A stretch of DNA of 56,707 nt from positions 1 through 56,707 of the forward strand of contig NZ_JACJSV010000025.1 of NCBI RefSeq assembly GCF_014698335.1. The letters are read 5' to 3'. The position numbers were made by a program, and so were the translations under genes. Under the pieces are notes generated by a model. That model searched no databases. It was not told where the DNA came from and worked only from the letters and a program-made list of their open reading frames with translations. Positions 15,076 to 24,536 of the stretch are shown here, in pieces. Numbering within the stretch: the first letter of the stretch is position 1; each line of letters opens with the position of its first letter. Source of the DNA: Microcystis viridis FACHB-1342 (GTDB lineage: Bacteria > Cyanobacteriota > Cyanobacteriia > Cyanobacteriales > Microcystaceae).

Positions 15076-16116
15076 GTGGCTTTATACGCGGATTTGCATC
15101 GGCATTTAGGGGGATCGGTAGTACCGAGAATTCTCTGGCGCTACTTTCACAGACATGAGCGGGATTTAGCGGATAAATTCCCAGAATATCCCGCTTTTGA
15201 GGAATTTTACACCCGCGAACGCAATAGTTTAGATGAGTATTTAGAATTACACACCCTTGTCGAAAGTGTCCAAACCGCCCAAACTTTGCCCTATTTTATC
15301 TATCGTCTGATTCGCGGTGCTTATATCTTCGAGAATCTTGCCTATTTAGAATTGCGCTATACTCCCTACTATCGCACCGACGAACATTTGAACCAGACAG
15401 AGCGAATCGAGCAAATGCGATCAATTGTCGAGATCGTTGGTCAAGCCTCGAAAATGAGCGAATATCCGATTATTACCAGTCAAATTCTCTGTATGCACTC
15501 GCGACTTCCCTACGAAGTCAACAAAGCGATCGTTGATCTGGCCCTAGAGATGAGAGAATACGTCTGTGCGATCGATATTGCTGGAGGTGATTCCTACTAC
15601 CAAACTCGACTAGAGGAATTTGCTGGTTTATACAGTCATGCCAGGGAAGAGGGTTTAAATACCACCGGTCATCTTTATGAAACAAAGAACGGTTGTTATC
15701 CCCAATTACTGCCCTATCTGCAAAGAATTGGTCACGGTATTCAAATTCCCCTACAATACCCAGAATTGCTGCCGGAAGTTGCCCGTCGTCATCAATGTTT
15801 AGAAGTCTGTCCCACCACCTATTTAAAAACTGGCACCCTCGAAAGTTTATCGCAATTAAAGATAGTCTTTGATCGCTGTTTTGAAGCGGGGGTTGATATT
15901 GCTATCTGTACCGATAATGCTGGTTTACACAATGTCCGGCTGCCCTTCGAGTACGAGAATTTACTCACCCTAGATGTGATCGATTTCCGACAATTACAAG
16001 CTTGTCAAGATGCGGCTTTTCGCCATGCTTTTGCCTGGCCCTATAGTCAAAAACCCGCCTCACTTTTAACCGGTTTGTTATCAGTAGATAATCCCAAATT
16101 ACCGGTTTATCAGTAA
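15076..16116 (+). CDS. Adenosine-deaminase-like amidohydrolase
   Basis: A 346-residue protein of the metal-dependent ADA family. Zinc ligands are His8 and His10 in ADLHRHLGGS, His220 in RIGHGI, and Asp280 in CTDNAG. The catalytic Glu is E202 in TTGHLYETK. In true adenosine deaminases the last motif is TDDP; here the second Asp, which contacts the purine ring, is Asn281. The usual CPxSN motif is CPTTY. The substrate may therefore not be adenosine. Start is GTG 15076, with AAGGAG about 12 bases upstream. Residue roles are family knowledge; the substitutions are seen directly. Confidence 0.8.
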   Translation: MALYADLHRHLGGSVVPRILWRYFHRHERDLADKFPEYPAFEEFYTRERNSLDEYLELHTLVESVQTAQTLPYFIYRLIRGAYIFENLAYLELRYTPYYRTDEHLNQTERIEQMRSIVEIVGQASKMSEYPIITSQILCMHSRLPYEVNKAIVDLALEMREYVCAIDIAGGDSYYQTRLEEFAGLYSHAREEGLNTTGHLYETKNGCYPQLLPYLQRIGHGIQIPLQYPELLPEVARRHQCLEVCPTTYLKTGTLESLSQLKIVFDRCFEAGVDIAICTDNAGLHNVRLPFEYENLLTLDVIDFRQLQACQDAAFRHAFAWPYSQKPASLLTGLLSVDNPKLPVYQ

Positions 16117-16206
16117 CACAATTAACTATAGTTTGGGTTAAGCAAATTCTTTACCGCTCCCGAACTATAGCGTTTTTCCACTCTCCTGCATCTGGTTTGG
16201 GTAATT

Positions 16207-16614
16207 CTACTGAATCTTGATTAAACTTAACCCAAAGAGAGTATAAGTACAGAGAGAACCGAGACCGAACATCAGGGAACGAGCGATCGGGATATTAATG
16301 ATATAAAAAAGGGAAAATAGAAGCCGGAGGATCACAAAAGCGATCGCACAGTTAGCAGCTAGGGATGAGGAGACTCCTGTGACGTAGGCCATGAGAGCGG
16401 CGGCACTATAGATCATAAAGGTTTCAAAACCATTTTGATGGGCCCAAGTTGCTCGTTTGGCGTAGTATGGGAGTTGATCGAACATGGCCCGGGGAGCGGA
16501 GGTATTGTAACCCACCTTAGCTCTAGCGTAGGCCACCAGCAGAAAAGGTAGATAGACAGAGATAGCGGCAGCCACTATCGAATAGAGAAGAATGGCACTG
16601 ACGGAGAGATTCAT
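16207..16614 (-). CDS. MAPEG family membrane protein
   Basis: A 135-residue protein with four hydrophobic helices (about 8-30, 62-85, 84-103 and 113-133). The loop after the first helix, with RAMFDQLPYYAKRATWAHQNGFE, and the later FVILRLLFSLFYIINIP fit the MAPEG family of small membrane proteins (glutathione transferases and relatives). The catalytic role is unclear for cyanobacterial members. It lies 8 bases downstream of the SLOG gene at 16623 and is probably co-transcribed. Confidence 0.8.
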   Translation of the reverse strand: MNLSVSAILLYSIVAAAISVYLPFLLVAYARAKVGYNTSAPRAMFDQLPYYAKRATWAHQNGFETFMIYSAAALMAYVTGVSSSLAANCAIAFVILRLLFSLFYIINIPIARSLMFGLGSLCTYTLFGLSLIKIQ

Positions 16615-16622
16615 CGCTGAAT

Positions 16623-17129
16623 TTAGTCAAAATAAAATAGGGTAACTAGCTTGCGTTGATCTTCTGCTTCCGCGCAGGTTTGCAAAAGAGTCTGACTGTC
16701 GTGGAAAGCAAAACAGATTAACTGTTGACAACGATTGATAATCTCGCGATTACAGAGGCTGCTGGCTTCCCCTAGGGATAGATGGTCATTTTCGGGACAT
16801 TCCACCAGATGGATAACCTGCTGAAGTTGTTCTTGGGATTCCAGGGGCTGGCGATCGAGACTTTGGGGTAAGATCACGGTTAACAGATTAGGATCTGCCC
16901 GCATTGCCCCCTTAATGACGGCGGAATTGGTTCCCGCCGCCCCGGAGGTCATAATCCGATTGCCCGCCAGCACGAGGGCATAGGCCATCATTTCGATCAA
17001 TTGCTGGTGGGTGATGGGAACGTGACGGGAACCCAATAAAGCGACGCGCTTAGAACCGGTCTGCTGAATGGCGGCCAGTTCTTGAGCTAGAGTGTCTAGG
17101 GTGTTAGTGGTATCTACAGATTGACTCAA
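16623..17129 (-). CDS. SLOG/DprA-like nucleotide-binding protein
   Basis: A 168-residue Rossmann-like protein. RVALLGSRHVPITHQQLIE and IMTSGAAGTNSAVIKGAM match the nucleotide-binding loops of the SLOG superfamily (DprA, LOG and relatives). True DprA is about twice as long and also has a DNA-binding domain, so this is a short stand-alone version common in cyanobacteria. The function is unknown; ligand binding of a nucleotide is the likely activity. It is the first gene of a pair with the MAPEG gene. Confidence 0.7.
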   Translation of the reverse strand: MSQSVDTTNTLDTLAQELAAIQQTGSKRVALLGSRHVPITHQQLIEMMAYALVLAGNRIMTSGAAGTNSAVIKGAMRADPNLLTVILPQSLDRQPLESQEQLQQVIHLVECPENDHLSLGEASSLCNREIINRCQQLICFAFHDSQTLLQTCAEAEDQRKLVTLFYFD

Positions 17130-17340
17130 AGACTTTTACTGCAAATTCGGACTGATTAACCGTCCGTTATTGTAGCATCGAATTCTCATGATTGGAAATT
17201 TGGACTAAAAAACCCCAGATGCTCATCGAGGTGTCCTTTCTGTGGCAGTCTCCTTGAGCCGTCAGAAATTGTTATTGGTGGGGAAGTGCCTCTAGATTCT
17301 GCGGTAAGATAGGTGCATAGACGATATTTACCCCAGAGCC

Positions 17341-18581
17341 ATGACCACTTCTCCTGTTCCCCAAGGGGACGATTTCAGCGATCGCCCAATCCGTCCCGTA
17401 CAGTATCGGGATTTGGAAGACATTGAAGCTTTAACCCTGGATGACTTCGATGAGGATATTGATCGTCGCGCCCAAAATTTCCGCACCCAGGTGCAGCAGG
17501 TGCGGCCTTGGTTTGGGTTGTTTAAAATTCTCAGTTTTTTTCCCAATCCTCTCCAACACCGTTTTCATGTCTATGTGGCCGAGTCCTTGGCTAATCAGGG
17601 AGAAGAAGGGAAAATTCGCGGGGCTATCCAAGTCACTCCTTTTAATAGTAGTCGCAGCACTTGGCGGGTGGAACAGGTGCGGGTGCATCCAGGGGAGTCT
17701 TTAGGCGAACCCAAGGGCATCGGGGCGCAATTACTGCGTTATTGTCTAGAAACGGTTTGGGAAGCCCGCACCTGGGTGTTAGAGGTTAATATCAATCAAA
17801 AGGACAGTTTGGCACTTTTCCGGCAACACGGTTTTCAGCCTTTGGCAGAATTAACCTATTGGTCTTTACCGCCGCAATTATTACAGGAATTGAGCAAACA
17901 AGAGGCAGATTTACCGAATTTACTGCCTGTGAGCAATGCTGACGCTCAATTGCTTTATCAGTTAGATTGTGTGTCTATGCCGCCGCTACTGCGTCAGGTA
18001 TTTGATCGCCATATCCAGGATTTTAAAATCAGTTTAGTTGATAGTTTGTTCGGTCGCTGTCAGAGTTGGTGCGGCGGTCCGCAAATTAGTCGCGGTTACG
18101 TTTTTGAACCGCAACGAAAAGCGGCGATCGGTTATTTTGAATTAATTCTATCTAATCGGGATGAGCGACCCCATCAAGCGAAATTAATTGTCCATCCCGC
18201 CTACACTTGGCTCTATCCTAAGTTATTAATCCAGATGGCCCAGATCACTCGCAAGTATCCCCCTCGCTCGCTAGAGTTGATATCTGCCGATTATCAGCAC
18301 GAAAGACGGGAATATCTGGAACAATTGGGAGCAATCCGCAGTTCCCACACCCTGATGATGTCGCGCTCGGTATGGCACAAAATCCGCGAAACTAAGCCGG
18401 AAAATTCCGCCTTAGCAGAAATGCTCCAGGGTTTACAATCGGTGCCACGAACTCCCATCCCTAGTCGGATGTCTTGGTTAAAATGGCCCAATAATCCCCC
18501 CCTAGACTCCCTCGACAGTCCGGGAGAACTTCCCCCCGCTAAACCCCCCTCGGAACCCCCGGATCAGGGGCATCCAGTGTA

Positions 18582-18582
<1 letters not shown>
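17341..18582 (+). CDS. GNAT family N-acetyltransferase (two-lobed, cyanobacterial type)
   Basis: A 413-residue protein. Residues 15-175 form a GNAT domain: VEQVRVHPG is beta-4, then PKGIGAQLLRYCLETV is the acetyl-CoA pyrophosphate loop, and EVNINQKDSLALFRQHGFQPL is the C-terminal part. Residues 190-350 look like a second, degenerate GNAT lobe. The tail from 375 is Pro/Ser-rich and disordered. The substrate is unknown. Its last base pair overlaps the start of yqgF (TAATG), indicating translational coupling. Confidence 0.8.
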
Positions 18583-19061
<479 letters not shown>

Positions 19062-19124
19062 TAAATACTCTTGCCTCTTGCCTGTTGCCTCTTGCCTTTC
19101 CTAACTGATAACCGATAACTGAAT

Positions 19125-19634
19125 TTAAATAGACACTTCGCTTAATTCGCGAGTGAGATGATCAAAGGGTTCAGCGATCAAAGAGGTGTCGGCAATACCC
19201 GCCTCAACAGCCATGGCTTGAATCATTTCGCTCATGATTTGGATACCGCGCACCGTCGGACCGATGGGGACACCGAGGGAATTATAGGTTTCCCGCAGTC
19301 CTTGCAGTACCCGCTCATCTAGAACATTAGTATCAGCAGCTACTAGGGCATAACTGGCATAGCGGAGATAGTAATCCATATCCCGCAGACAGGCAGAATA
19401 ACGACGGGTGGTGTAGGCATTACCCCCAGCGCGGATCAATTCGGGAACTTCTTCAAATAGACGAATCGCCGCCCCACGCACGAGCGCCGCCGAATTAGCG
19501 TTAATGAGGGCGGCGGCAGCTAGACGGGCAGTTCCCGAGGCAAAATATTGTTTAAGATTATCGATCGCATCTCGATCGAGATAACGTCCGGTGACATCGT
19601 ATTTTCTAATCAGGCTAGTTACCGCGTCTCGCAT
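19125..19634 (-). CDS. apcF: Allophycocyanin beta-18 subunit of the phycobilisome core
   Basis: A 169-residue phycobiliprotein when started at ATG 19634, which has GGGAGAAA upstream and gives the standard N-terminus MRDAVTSLIRKYDVTGRYLD. An upstream in-frame ATG at 19718 would add 28 unrelated residues and is rejected. Cys82 (SACLRDMDYYLRYA) binds phycocyanobilin. Asn72 (RAGGNAYTTRRY) is at the position methylated in beta-type subunits. ApcF replaces one beta subunit in the basal core cylinders and helps pass energy to the terminal emitter (family knowledge). Single gene, as usual for apcF. Confidence 0.95.
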   Translation of the reverse strand: MRDAVTSLIRKYDVTGRYLDRDAIDNLKQYFASGTARLAAAALINANSAALVRGAAIRLFEEVPELIRAGGNAYTTRRYSACLRDMDYYLRYASYALVAADTNVLDERVLQGLRETYNSLGVPIGPTVRGIQIMSEMIQAMAVEAGIADTSLIAEPFDHLTRELSEVSI

Positions 19635-19816
19635 TATTAAGTTTCTCCCAACAGCAATAAAGACATTTTTGAGTTTCGCTTTATTTATAATCTCACAGGG
19701 TTGAACTTCGGGGGACATCCCTAGTCTAACTCTCTTGCTTGTCTAACAATTTGTTGTTTTTTTGAGACATTTCTTTACATTTAAGGCATTGGCTGGACTT
19801 GCTCAGGGTGGCGGAA

Positions 19817-20956
19817 TTATCCCTTATTAGTCGAGTTGGTGGACGAGGCACTCAAAATGACGAGATTATCGCGATGAATGATGGTTTCCGCCGCCCTATA
19901 ACCCAATAAACTGGCAATACGCTCGGAATGTTGACCTTTAACTCGATCGATCTCCTCACTACTATAGTTAACAATTCCCCTGGCCACTTCCCGGCCCTCT
20001 TGATCGCACAATTGCACCGATTCCGAGGCACTAAATTCCCCTGCCACTTTGGTGATCCCGGCCGCTAGGAGAGATTTTCCCCCCTGACAAATGGCTTGAA
20101 TCGCCCCAGCATCGAGATAGATTTTACCCATGGGCATTAGTCCGTAGGCGATCCAGCGTTTGCGGGCGTTATCACTGCGTTTTTGTGCTTCAAAACGGGT
20201 TCCGATCGCCTCTCCTGCCATAATTTTTAAGATATTGCTGGGCTGCCGTCCCCTAGTAATCGCCATTTCTACCCCGGCACTGGTGGCAATCCGGGCCGCG
20301 GCCAATTTAGTCGCCATACCCCCGGTCCCCCACTGACTGCCACTACTACCGGCATCGATCGATAGTTGCGCTAATTGCGCGGGACTAACTCGGGCAATGG
20401 CCTGTGCTTCGGGAAATAGCCGCGGATCGGCACTGTAGAGGCGATCCACATCGGTGAGGATAAATAACCAGTCAGCCTCGATTAAACTGGCTACAAGGGC
20501 TGATAAAGTGTCATTATCGCCGAATTTTAACTCATCGATCGCCACTGTATCATTTTCGTTGACAATGGCAATCACCCCTAATTCAAACAAAGCCTGAAAA
20601 GTATTATAGGCGTTGACATAACAGGTGCGTTCCATCAATTCGGGACGGGTGAGCAAAATTTGGGCGATCGGTTGACCAAGACTGGTAAAGAGGTCATCAT
20701 AGATCCGCATCAGACGACCTTGACCGACGGCGGCGATCGCTTGTTTGAGGGCGATTTTTTTCGGTCTTTCCTGTATTCCCAGACGACGGCAGCCCACCCC
20801 CACGGCCCCGGAAGATACTAATACCACCCGATGACCGGCAGCGCGCAACCGAGTGAGGACTTCCACTAAAGCGGCGATCGTGGAGAGGGATAATTGGCCG
20901 GTTTGATTATCGGTCAAACTGGAAGTACCGATTTTGATCACTATGGTTTGGTTCAT
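19817..20956 (-). CDS. proB: Glutamate 5-kinase
   Basis: First enzyme of proline synthesis, phosphorylating glutamate. From ATG 20956 the protein has 379 residues: an amino-acid kinase domain ([11 protein letters not shown] at the start, [27 protein letters not shown] for glutamate binding, [15 protein letters not shown] for ATP) and a C-terminal PUA domain from about residue 285 ([17 protein letters not shown]). The open frame runs 34 codons further upstream, but those codons are only translated heptamer repeat ([12 protein letters not shown] type), so they are excluded. Confidence 0.95.
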   Translation of the reverse strand: MNQTIVIKIGTSSLTDNQTGQLSLSTIAALVEVLTRLRAAGHRVVLVSSGAVGVGCRRLGIQERPKKIALKQAIAAVGQGRLMRIYDDLFTSLGQPIAQILLTRPELMERTCYVNAYNTFQALFELGVIAIVNENDTVAIDELKFGDNDTLSALVASLIEADWLFILTDVDRLYSADPRLFPEAQAIARVSPAQLAQLSIDAGSSGSQWGTGGMATKLAAARIATSAGVEMAITRGRQPSNILKIMAGEAIGTRFEAQKRSDNARKRWIAYGLMPMGKIYLDAGAIQAICQGGKSLLAAGITKVAGEFSASESVQLCDQEGREVARGIVNYSSEEIDRVKGQHSERIASLLGYRAAETIIHRDNLVILSASSTNSTNKG

Positions 20957-20965
20957 CGTCAAAGG

Positions 20966-21047
20966 GTGTGGGGTGTAGGGTGTAGGGTGTAGGGTGTGGG
21001 GTGTGGGGTGTGGGGTGTGGGGTGTGGGGTGTAGGGTGTAGGGTGTA
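20966..21047. repeat. GGGGTGT/GGGTGTA heptamer array upstream of proB
   Basis: About eleven heptamer copies lie directly before the proB start, between proB and recJ. On the minus strand they read as an artificial Thr/Pro/His extension of the proB frame. Confidence 0.85.
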
Positions 21048-21123
21048 GGGAGAAACAATTCATAACTTGAGAGTTAATCACACTATTAAAAACGGATTTG
21101 GTATTATCTCTATTCAGCCAGCC

Positions 21124-23088
21124 CTAGATAGCCAAAGCTTTGATGGCAACTTTAATTAAAGTATAAAAACGGGGTTCAGTCACGTTGACTTCTCTAGCTT
21201 GTTGCCGATTTTTCCCTAATAAACCAATGCGCTGCCCTTTCTGCACGACTAAAATCTCGCCCTGTTCATTTTTGATGCGAATCTCGTTTAAATCACCCCA
21301 AAAACTACATTGATAGATTTTATCGGCGTGCATAAAAATTGCTTTTTTAATATTATCATTTTCTTGGGGTAATCGCACTCCCACTAATTCAATTTCTATG
21401 GTTGTATTACCATTCCAAGTATTTTCTTTGAGTTTATAGGCAATATCTAAACGAGTTGGTAAAGGACAATATTCGCCCCAACGCCATGCTAGGGCTTTAA
21501 TTCTGGTATTATCGCTTTGAGCCAGCAATAATTTTAAATGATTTTTTCCGATAGTTTTCTGTTCCACTACTCGCACGTTAGGAGTCCAAAAAACGGGTAA
21601 TTCATTGCCAATTCCCCAGGGTTGTAAACTATCAATTTGTTGAAAAAGTTCCAGGGTAATTTGTTTAAAATCAATGATAGTATCAATTTTAATTAAAGGT
21701 TTTAATTGTTCTATTTGTAAAATTTTGTGAGAAAATTGACTTAATCTTTGTTTAAATGCTAGTAAATTAGCTGTGGGTAAACTAAAACCCCCCGCCATTT
21801 TATGACCGCCAAATTTTCCTAGTAAATCTTGGCAAAATTGCAGGGCTTCAAAAACGTGAAATTCTTCAATTCCTCTGGCAGATCCGCGAATTTTATCCGT
21901 ATCTTCTTCCTCGTAAGTACCAATAAAAACCGGCACTCCGTAGCGTTCCACTAAACGGGATGCCACAATACCAATTACCCCATGATGCCAATCTTTTTCC
22001 ACTAAGACTAAAACTCGATCTTGTTGCCAAAGAATCGGTGTTTCTTCTACTAATTTAATCGCTTCTTCTTCAATTTTTTCGCACAATTCTTGACGAGTAC
22101 GATTAATTTGTTCGCACTGCATTGCTCTTTCTAAGGCAATTCCTGCGTCATCGGTGGTTAATAATTCAATAACTATCTGGGGATCGCCAATTCTGCCAAT
22201 TGCATTAATTCTCGGTCCCAATTTAAAGCCAATATCATCCGGTTGTAATTGCTTTTGTTCCTCGCTAATTCCCGCTATTTGCATCAGGGATTGAATCCCG
22301 ACTAATTGGGATTTGGGTAATTTTCTTAAACCCCGTTTTAACCAGCGACGATTTACCCCGATTAATGGAGCTAAATCTGCTATAGTGCCTAGGGTAAATA
22401 ATGCTAATAATGACTCGGTTAATCCCTGTAATTTACCCATTTTTTGGGCAGTTGTCACCGCTAAAATATAGGCGACTCCCACCCCTGCTAATCCCTGATA
22501 GGGAGAGTTAGGGGTTAATAATTTCGGGTTGAGAATAGCGGAGGCATTTGGTAAAATTGGCGGTAGATCGTGATGATCGGTGATAATAACTTTTAATCCT
22601 AATTCTATCGCTAGGGCGATCGGTTCGTGAGCGGAAATGCCATTATCAACGGTGAGAATCAATCCGACTCCAGATTCGGCAAATTCTTCGACAATGCGCT
22701 GATTAATTCCGTATCCCTCTTTCATGCGACTGGGTATGGCATGATTTACCCTAGCGCCGAGATGTCTTAAGGCTCTTAGTAGTAAAGATGTACTGGTCAT
22801 GCCATCGGCATCGTAGTCTCCACAGATAGCAATTTTATCGCCCCTAGCGATCGCTTTTACTAATAAATTGACACTTTTTTCTAAGTCGGGAAATTCCCCC
22901 AGGGGAGAGGGTAAGGTATCCGCTTCAGGATCAATATAAGTTTTAGCTAATTCGGGGGTATCAATACCGCGATTAATTAAGATAGTTGCTAATAAGGATG
23001 ATAATCCCATTTCCCGCGCTAACCCCGCGATTTTTTCGGGATTAGTTGCGGCAATATACCAGCGCTGGATGGGATATTTGTAGGGCAT
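21124..23088 (-). CDS. recJ: Single-stranded-DNA-specific exonuclease RecJ
   Basis: A 654-residue 5'-3' exonuclease of recombination and repair. DHH motifs are present: ICGDYDADGMTSTSLLLRAL, LTVDNGISAHEP and IITDHHDLPP, and the DHHA1 domain contains GGHKMAGGFSLP. LGPRINAIGRIGDP is also typical. A C-terminal OB-like domain follows (about residues 450-640). All metal-binding motifs are intact. Length is slightly above the usual 570-600 residues because of this extended tail, which cyanobacterial RecJ proteins often have. Probably transcribed alone; short repeats separate it from proB. Confidence 0.92.
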   Translation of the reverse strand: MPYKYPIQRWYIAATNPEKIAGLAREMGLSSLLATILINRGIDTPELAKTYIDPEADTLPSPLGEFPDLEKSVNLLVKAIARGDKIAICGDYDADGMTSTSLLLRALRHLGARVNHAIPSRMKEGYGINQRIVEEFAESGVGLILTVDNGISAHEPIALAIELGLKVIITDHHDLPPILPNASAILNPKLLTPNSPYQGLAGVGVAYILAVTTAQKMGKLQGLTESLLALFTLGTIADLAPLIGVNRRWLKRGLRKLPKSQLVGIQSLMQIAGISEEQKQLQPDDIGFKLGPRINAIGRIGDPQIVIELLTTDDAGIALERAMQCEQINRTRQELCEKIEEEAIKLVEETPILWQQDRVLVLVEKDWHHGVIGIVASRLVERYGVPVFIGTYEEEDTDKIRGSARGIEEFHVFEALQFCQDLLGKFGGHKMAGGFSLPTANLLAFKQRLSQFSHKILQIEQLKPLIKIDTIIDFKQITLELFQQIDSLQPWGIGNELPVFWTPNVRVVEQKTIGKNHLKLLLAQSDNTRIKALAWRWGEYCPLPTRLDIAYKLKENTWNGNTTIEIELVGVRLPQENDNIKKAIFMHADKIYQCSFWGDLNEIRIKNEQGEILVVQKGQRIGLLGKNRQQAREVNVTEPRFYTLIKVAIKALAI

Positions 23089-23094
23089 TTTTTA

Positions 23095-23124
23095 TCAGGA
23101 GTCAGGAGTCAGGAGTCAGGAGAG
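23095..23124. repeat. GGAGTCA tandem repeat
   Basis: Four consecutive GGAGTCA-type units directly upstream of the recJ start. Confidence 0.8.
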
Positions 23125-23362
23125 TTGCCTTTAGGAATTATCAGTGACTCTTAGACTGGTACAAATATATCAACAAATGCGTCTAAGCATTTCACCGAAA
23201 AACTAATGCACAGGAGGATCGGGGGATAGAACCCCCCAAGAGTCTGAATTATAAGACAAAAAACCCAGAAAGCACAGTTTTAAAAAAAAGATTATCAGGG
23301 AATCCCAACTGAGTAGATTCACAAATAGGAGATGTACCCAGCGTAACGCACTAAAAACAAGG

Positions 23363-24013
23363 TTAAAAGCGAATTTGGATGGCCCCAGCAGGAGGTTGAA
23401 AGGGGAGATTACTATTATTAATTCTCAGGGGAGAACCGGGTATTACCTGCACATTTGGGGTGGTGGGTTGACTTTCGTTGGTACTCAGTAAAGTCAATTG
23501 ATTAATACTAGGATTAATCGCAAATTGTTGGGTGATAACTCCCGACGGACAACAGGAAGGATCCCGGGGGAGAAATCTTCTCATGTTGACGGTGATCGTA
23601 CCATCTTTAGCACTAAGATTATCGACAACTACTCGATCGGCTAACAGGACAGTATCGGTGTTAGTGGCAGTACCATTATTATCAATCACTAGGGCTAAAT
23701 AATGTAATTGCTGTTGCTCTCTAGTAATCACTCTTAATACGACAATACCATCAGTCCTTTGATCATTATTATAGTCCCCCATCAAAGCTTCTCGACTGAC
23801 TTGCACTCCTAAAATTTGTCCCTCATTGGATTGAAAAATACCATCGCTGACAATTACGGAACCCCGATTAGGAATGTTATAGACGGTGTTTCTTAAATTA
23901 TCCACGCTCAGGGGTGCAGATTGGGCAAGTAAGGGCAGAGAATTGTTTAATAATAAACTGATACCCAGGAGGATAGATTGAGGCAAAACTGCTAATTTAA
24001 TCATGGTTGTCAT
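23363..24013 (-). CDS. Exported hypothetical protein
   Basis: A 216-residue protein with an N-terminal signal peptide (LPQSILLGISLLLNNSLPLLAQ, cleavage after LAQ). The mature part is beta-rich with VSDGIFQSNEGQILGVQV, DYNNDQRTDGIVVLRVI (an EF-hand-like Asp/Asn loop that could bind calcium) and LPRDPSCCPSGV with adjacent Cys. Its layout resembles periplasmic proteins of unknown function. The start overlaps the stop of the gene at 24010-24462 by four bases (ATGA), so the two are coupled and may act together outside the membrane. Confidence 0.7.
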   Translation of the reverse strand: MTTMIKLAVLPQSILLGISLLLNNSLPLLAQSAPLSVDNLRNTVYNIPNRGSVIVSDGIFQSNEGQILGVQVSREALMGDYNNDQRTDGIVVLRVITREQQQLHYLALVIDNNGTATNTDTVLLADRVVVDNLSAKDGTITVNMRRFLPRDPSCCPSGVITQQFAINPSINQLTLLSTNESQPTTPNVQVIPGSPLRINNSNLPFQPPAGAIQIRF

Positions 24014-24462
24014 GGATTGGGTATATTTTCTTGAGTATCGAATAACTGCACGTTATTAATGGTACAAACCATCCCCTGTTGTGCCGCTAATTTATCTCGC
24101 CATTGACTTAATTGTTGTTGACCATTACTACCATTTAACCAGTAAACTGTCAAGATGCCGATGGCTTGTTCTGGTTCACAGGAAAAGCTGAGAGTTTGAT
24201 CGGGTATATCGGTATTTCCTTCACGACATTGCCAACCTTGTTTTTCAATTAATTCTTTCCAACCTTTCTCTTCTTTAGCAGCCACGGCAATGCGTTGATC
24301 TTCTTGGTTACAAACCCAATTTTTCTGCTGGGTGGGATCATTCGGTAGATCACCAAGATTGGGGGAATTTTGCTTGATTGGGGGAAGCGAGGGTACTTGA
24401 GCATGAACGAAAAAAATCGGTAGTATTAGGAAAGTACCGATGAGCATTTTTAACAGTTTCAT
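24010..24462 (-). CDS. Exported hypothetical protein, first of a coupled pair
   Basis: A 150-residue protein with a signal peptide (LLKMLIGTFLILPIFFVHAQ, cleavage near HAQ). The mature region has four Cys spaced as two likely disulfides (NWVCNQEDQ, GWQCREGN, SFSCEPEQA, GMVCTINNV). No family recognised. ATGA overlap with the following gene suggests translational coupling. Confidence 0.7.
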   Translation of the reverse strand: MKLLKMLIGTFLILPIFFVHAQVPSLPPIKQNSPNLGDLPNDPTQQKNWVCNQEDQRIAVAAKEEKGWKELIEKQGWQCREGNTDIPDQTLSFSCEPEQAIGILTVYWLNGSNGQQQLSQWRDKLAAQQGMVCTINNVQLFDTQENIPNP

Positions 24463-24536
24463 CCTTTAAAATTGCCATATTTAGGGATTTATGCCTTTAG
24501 AATATCACGTTTTTGAGATCTAGATAAAATACTCTC

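Noticed and set aside
19635-19718. 28-residue N-terminal extension of apcF
   Set aside because: ApcF proteins start at MRDAV; the internal ATG has a good ribosome site and gives 169 residues.
20957-21058. N-terminal extension of proB
   Set aside because: The codons are translated heptamer repeats, and the conserved kinase start is at 20956.
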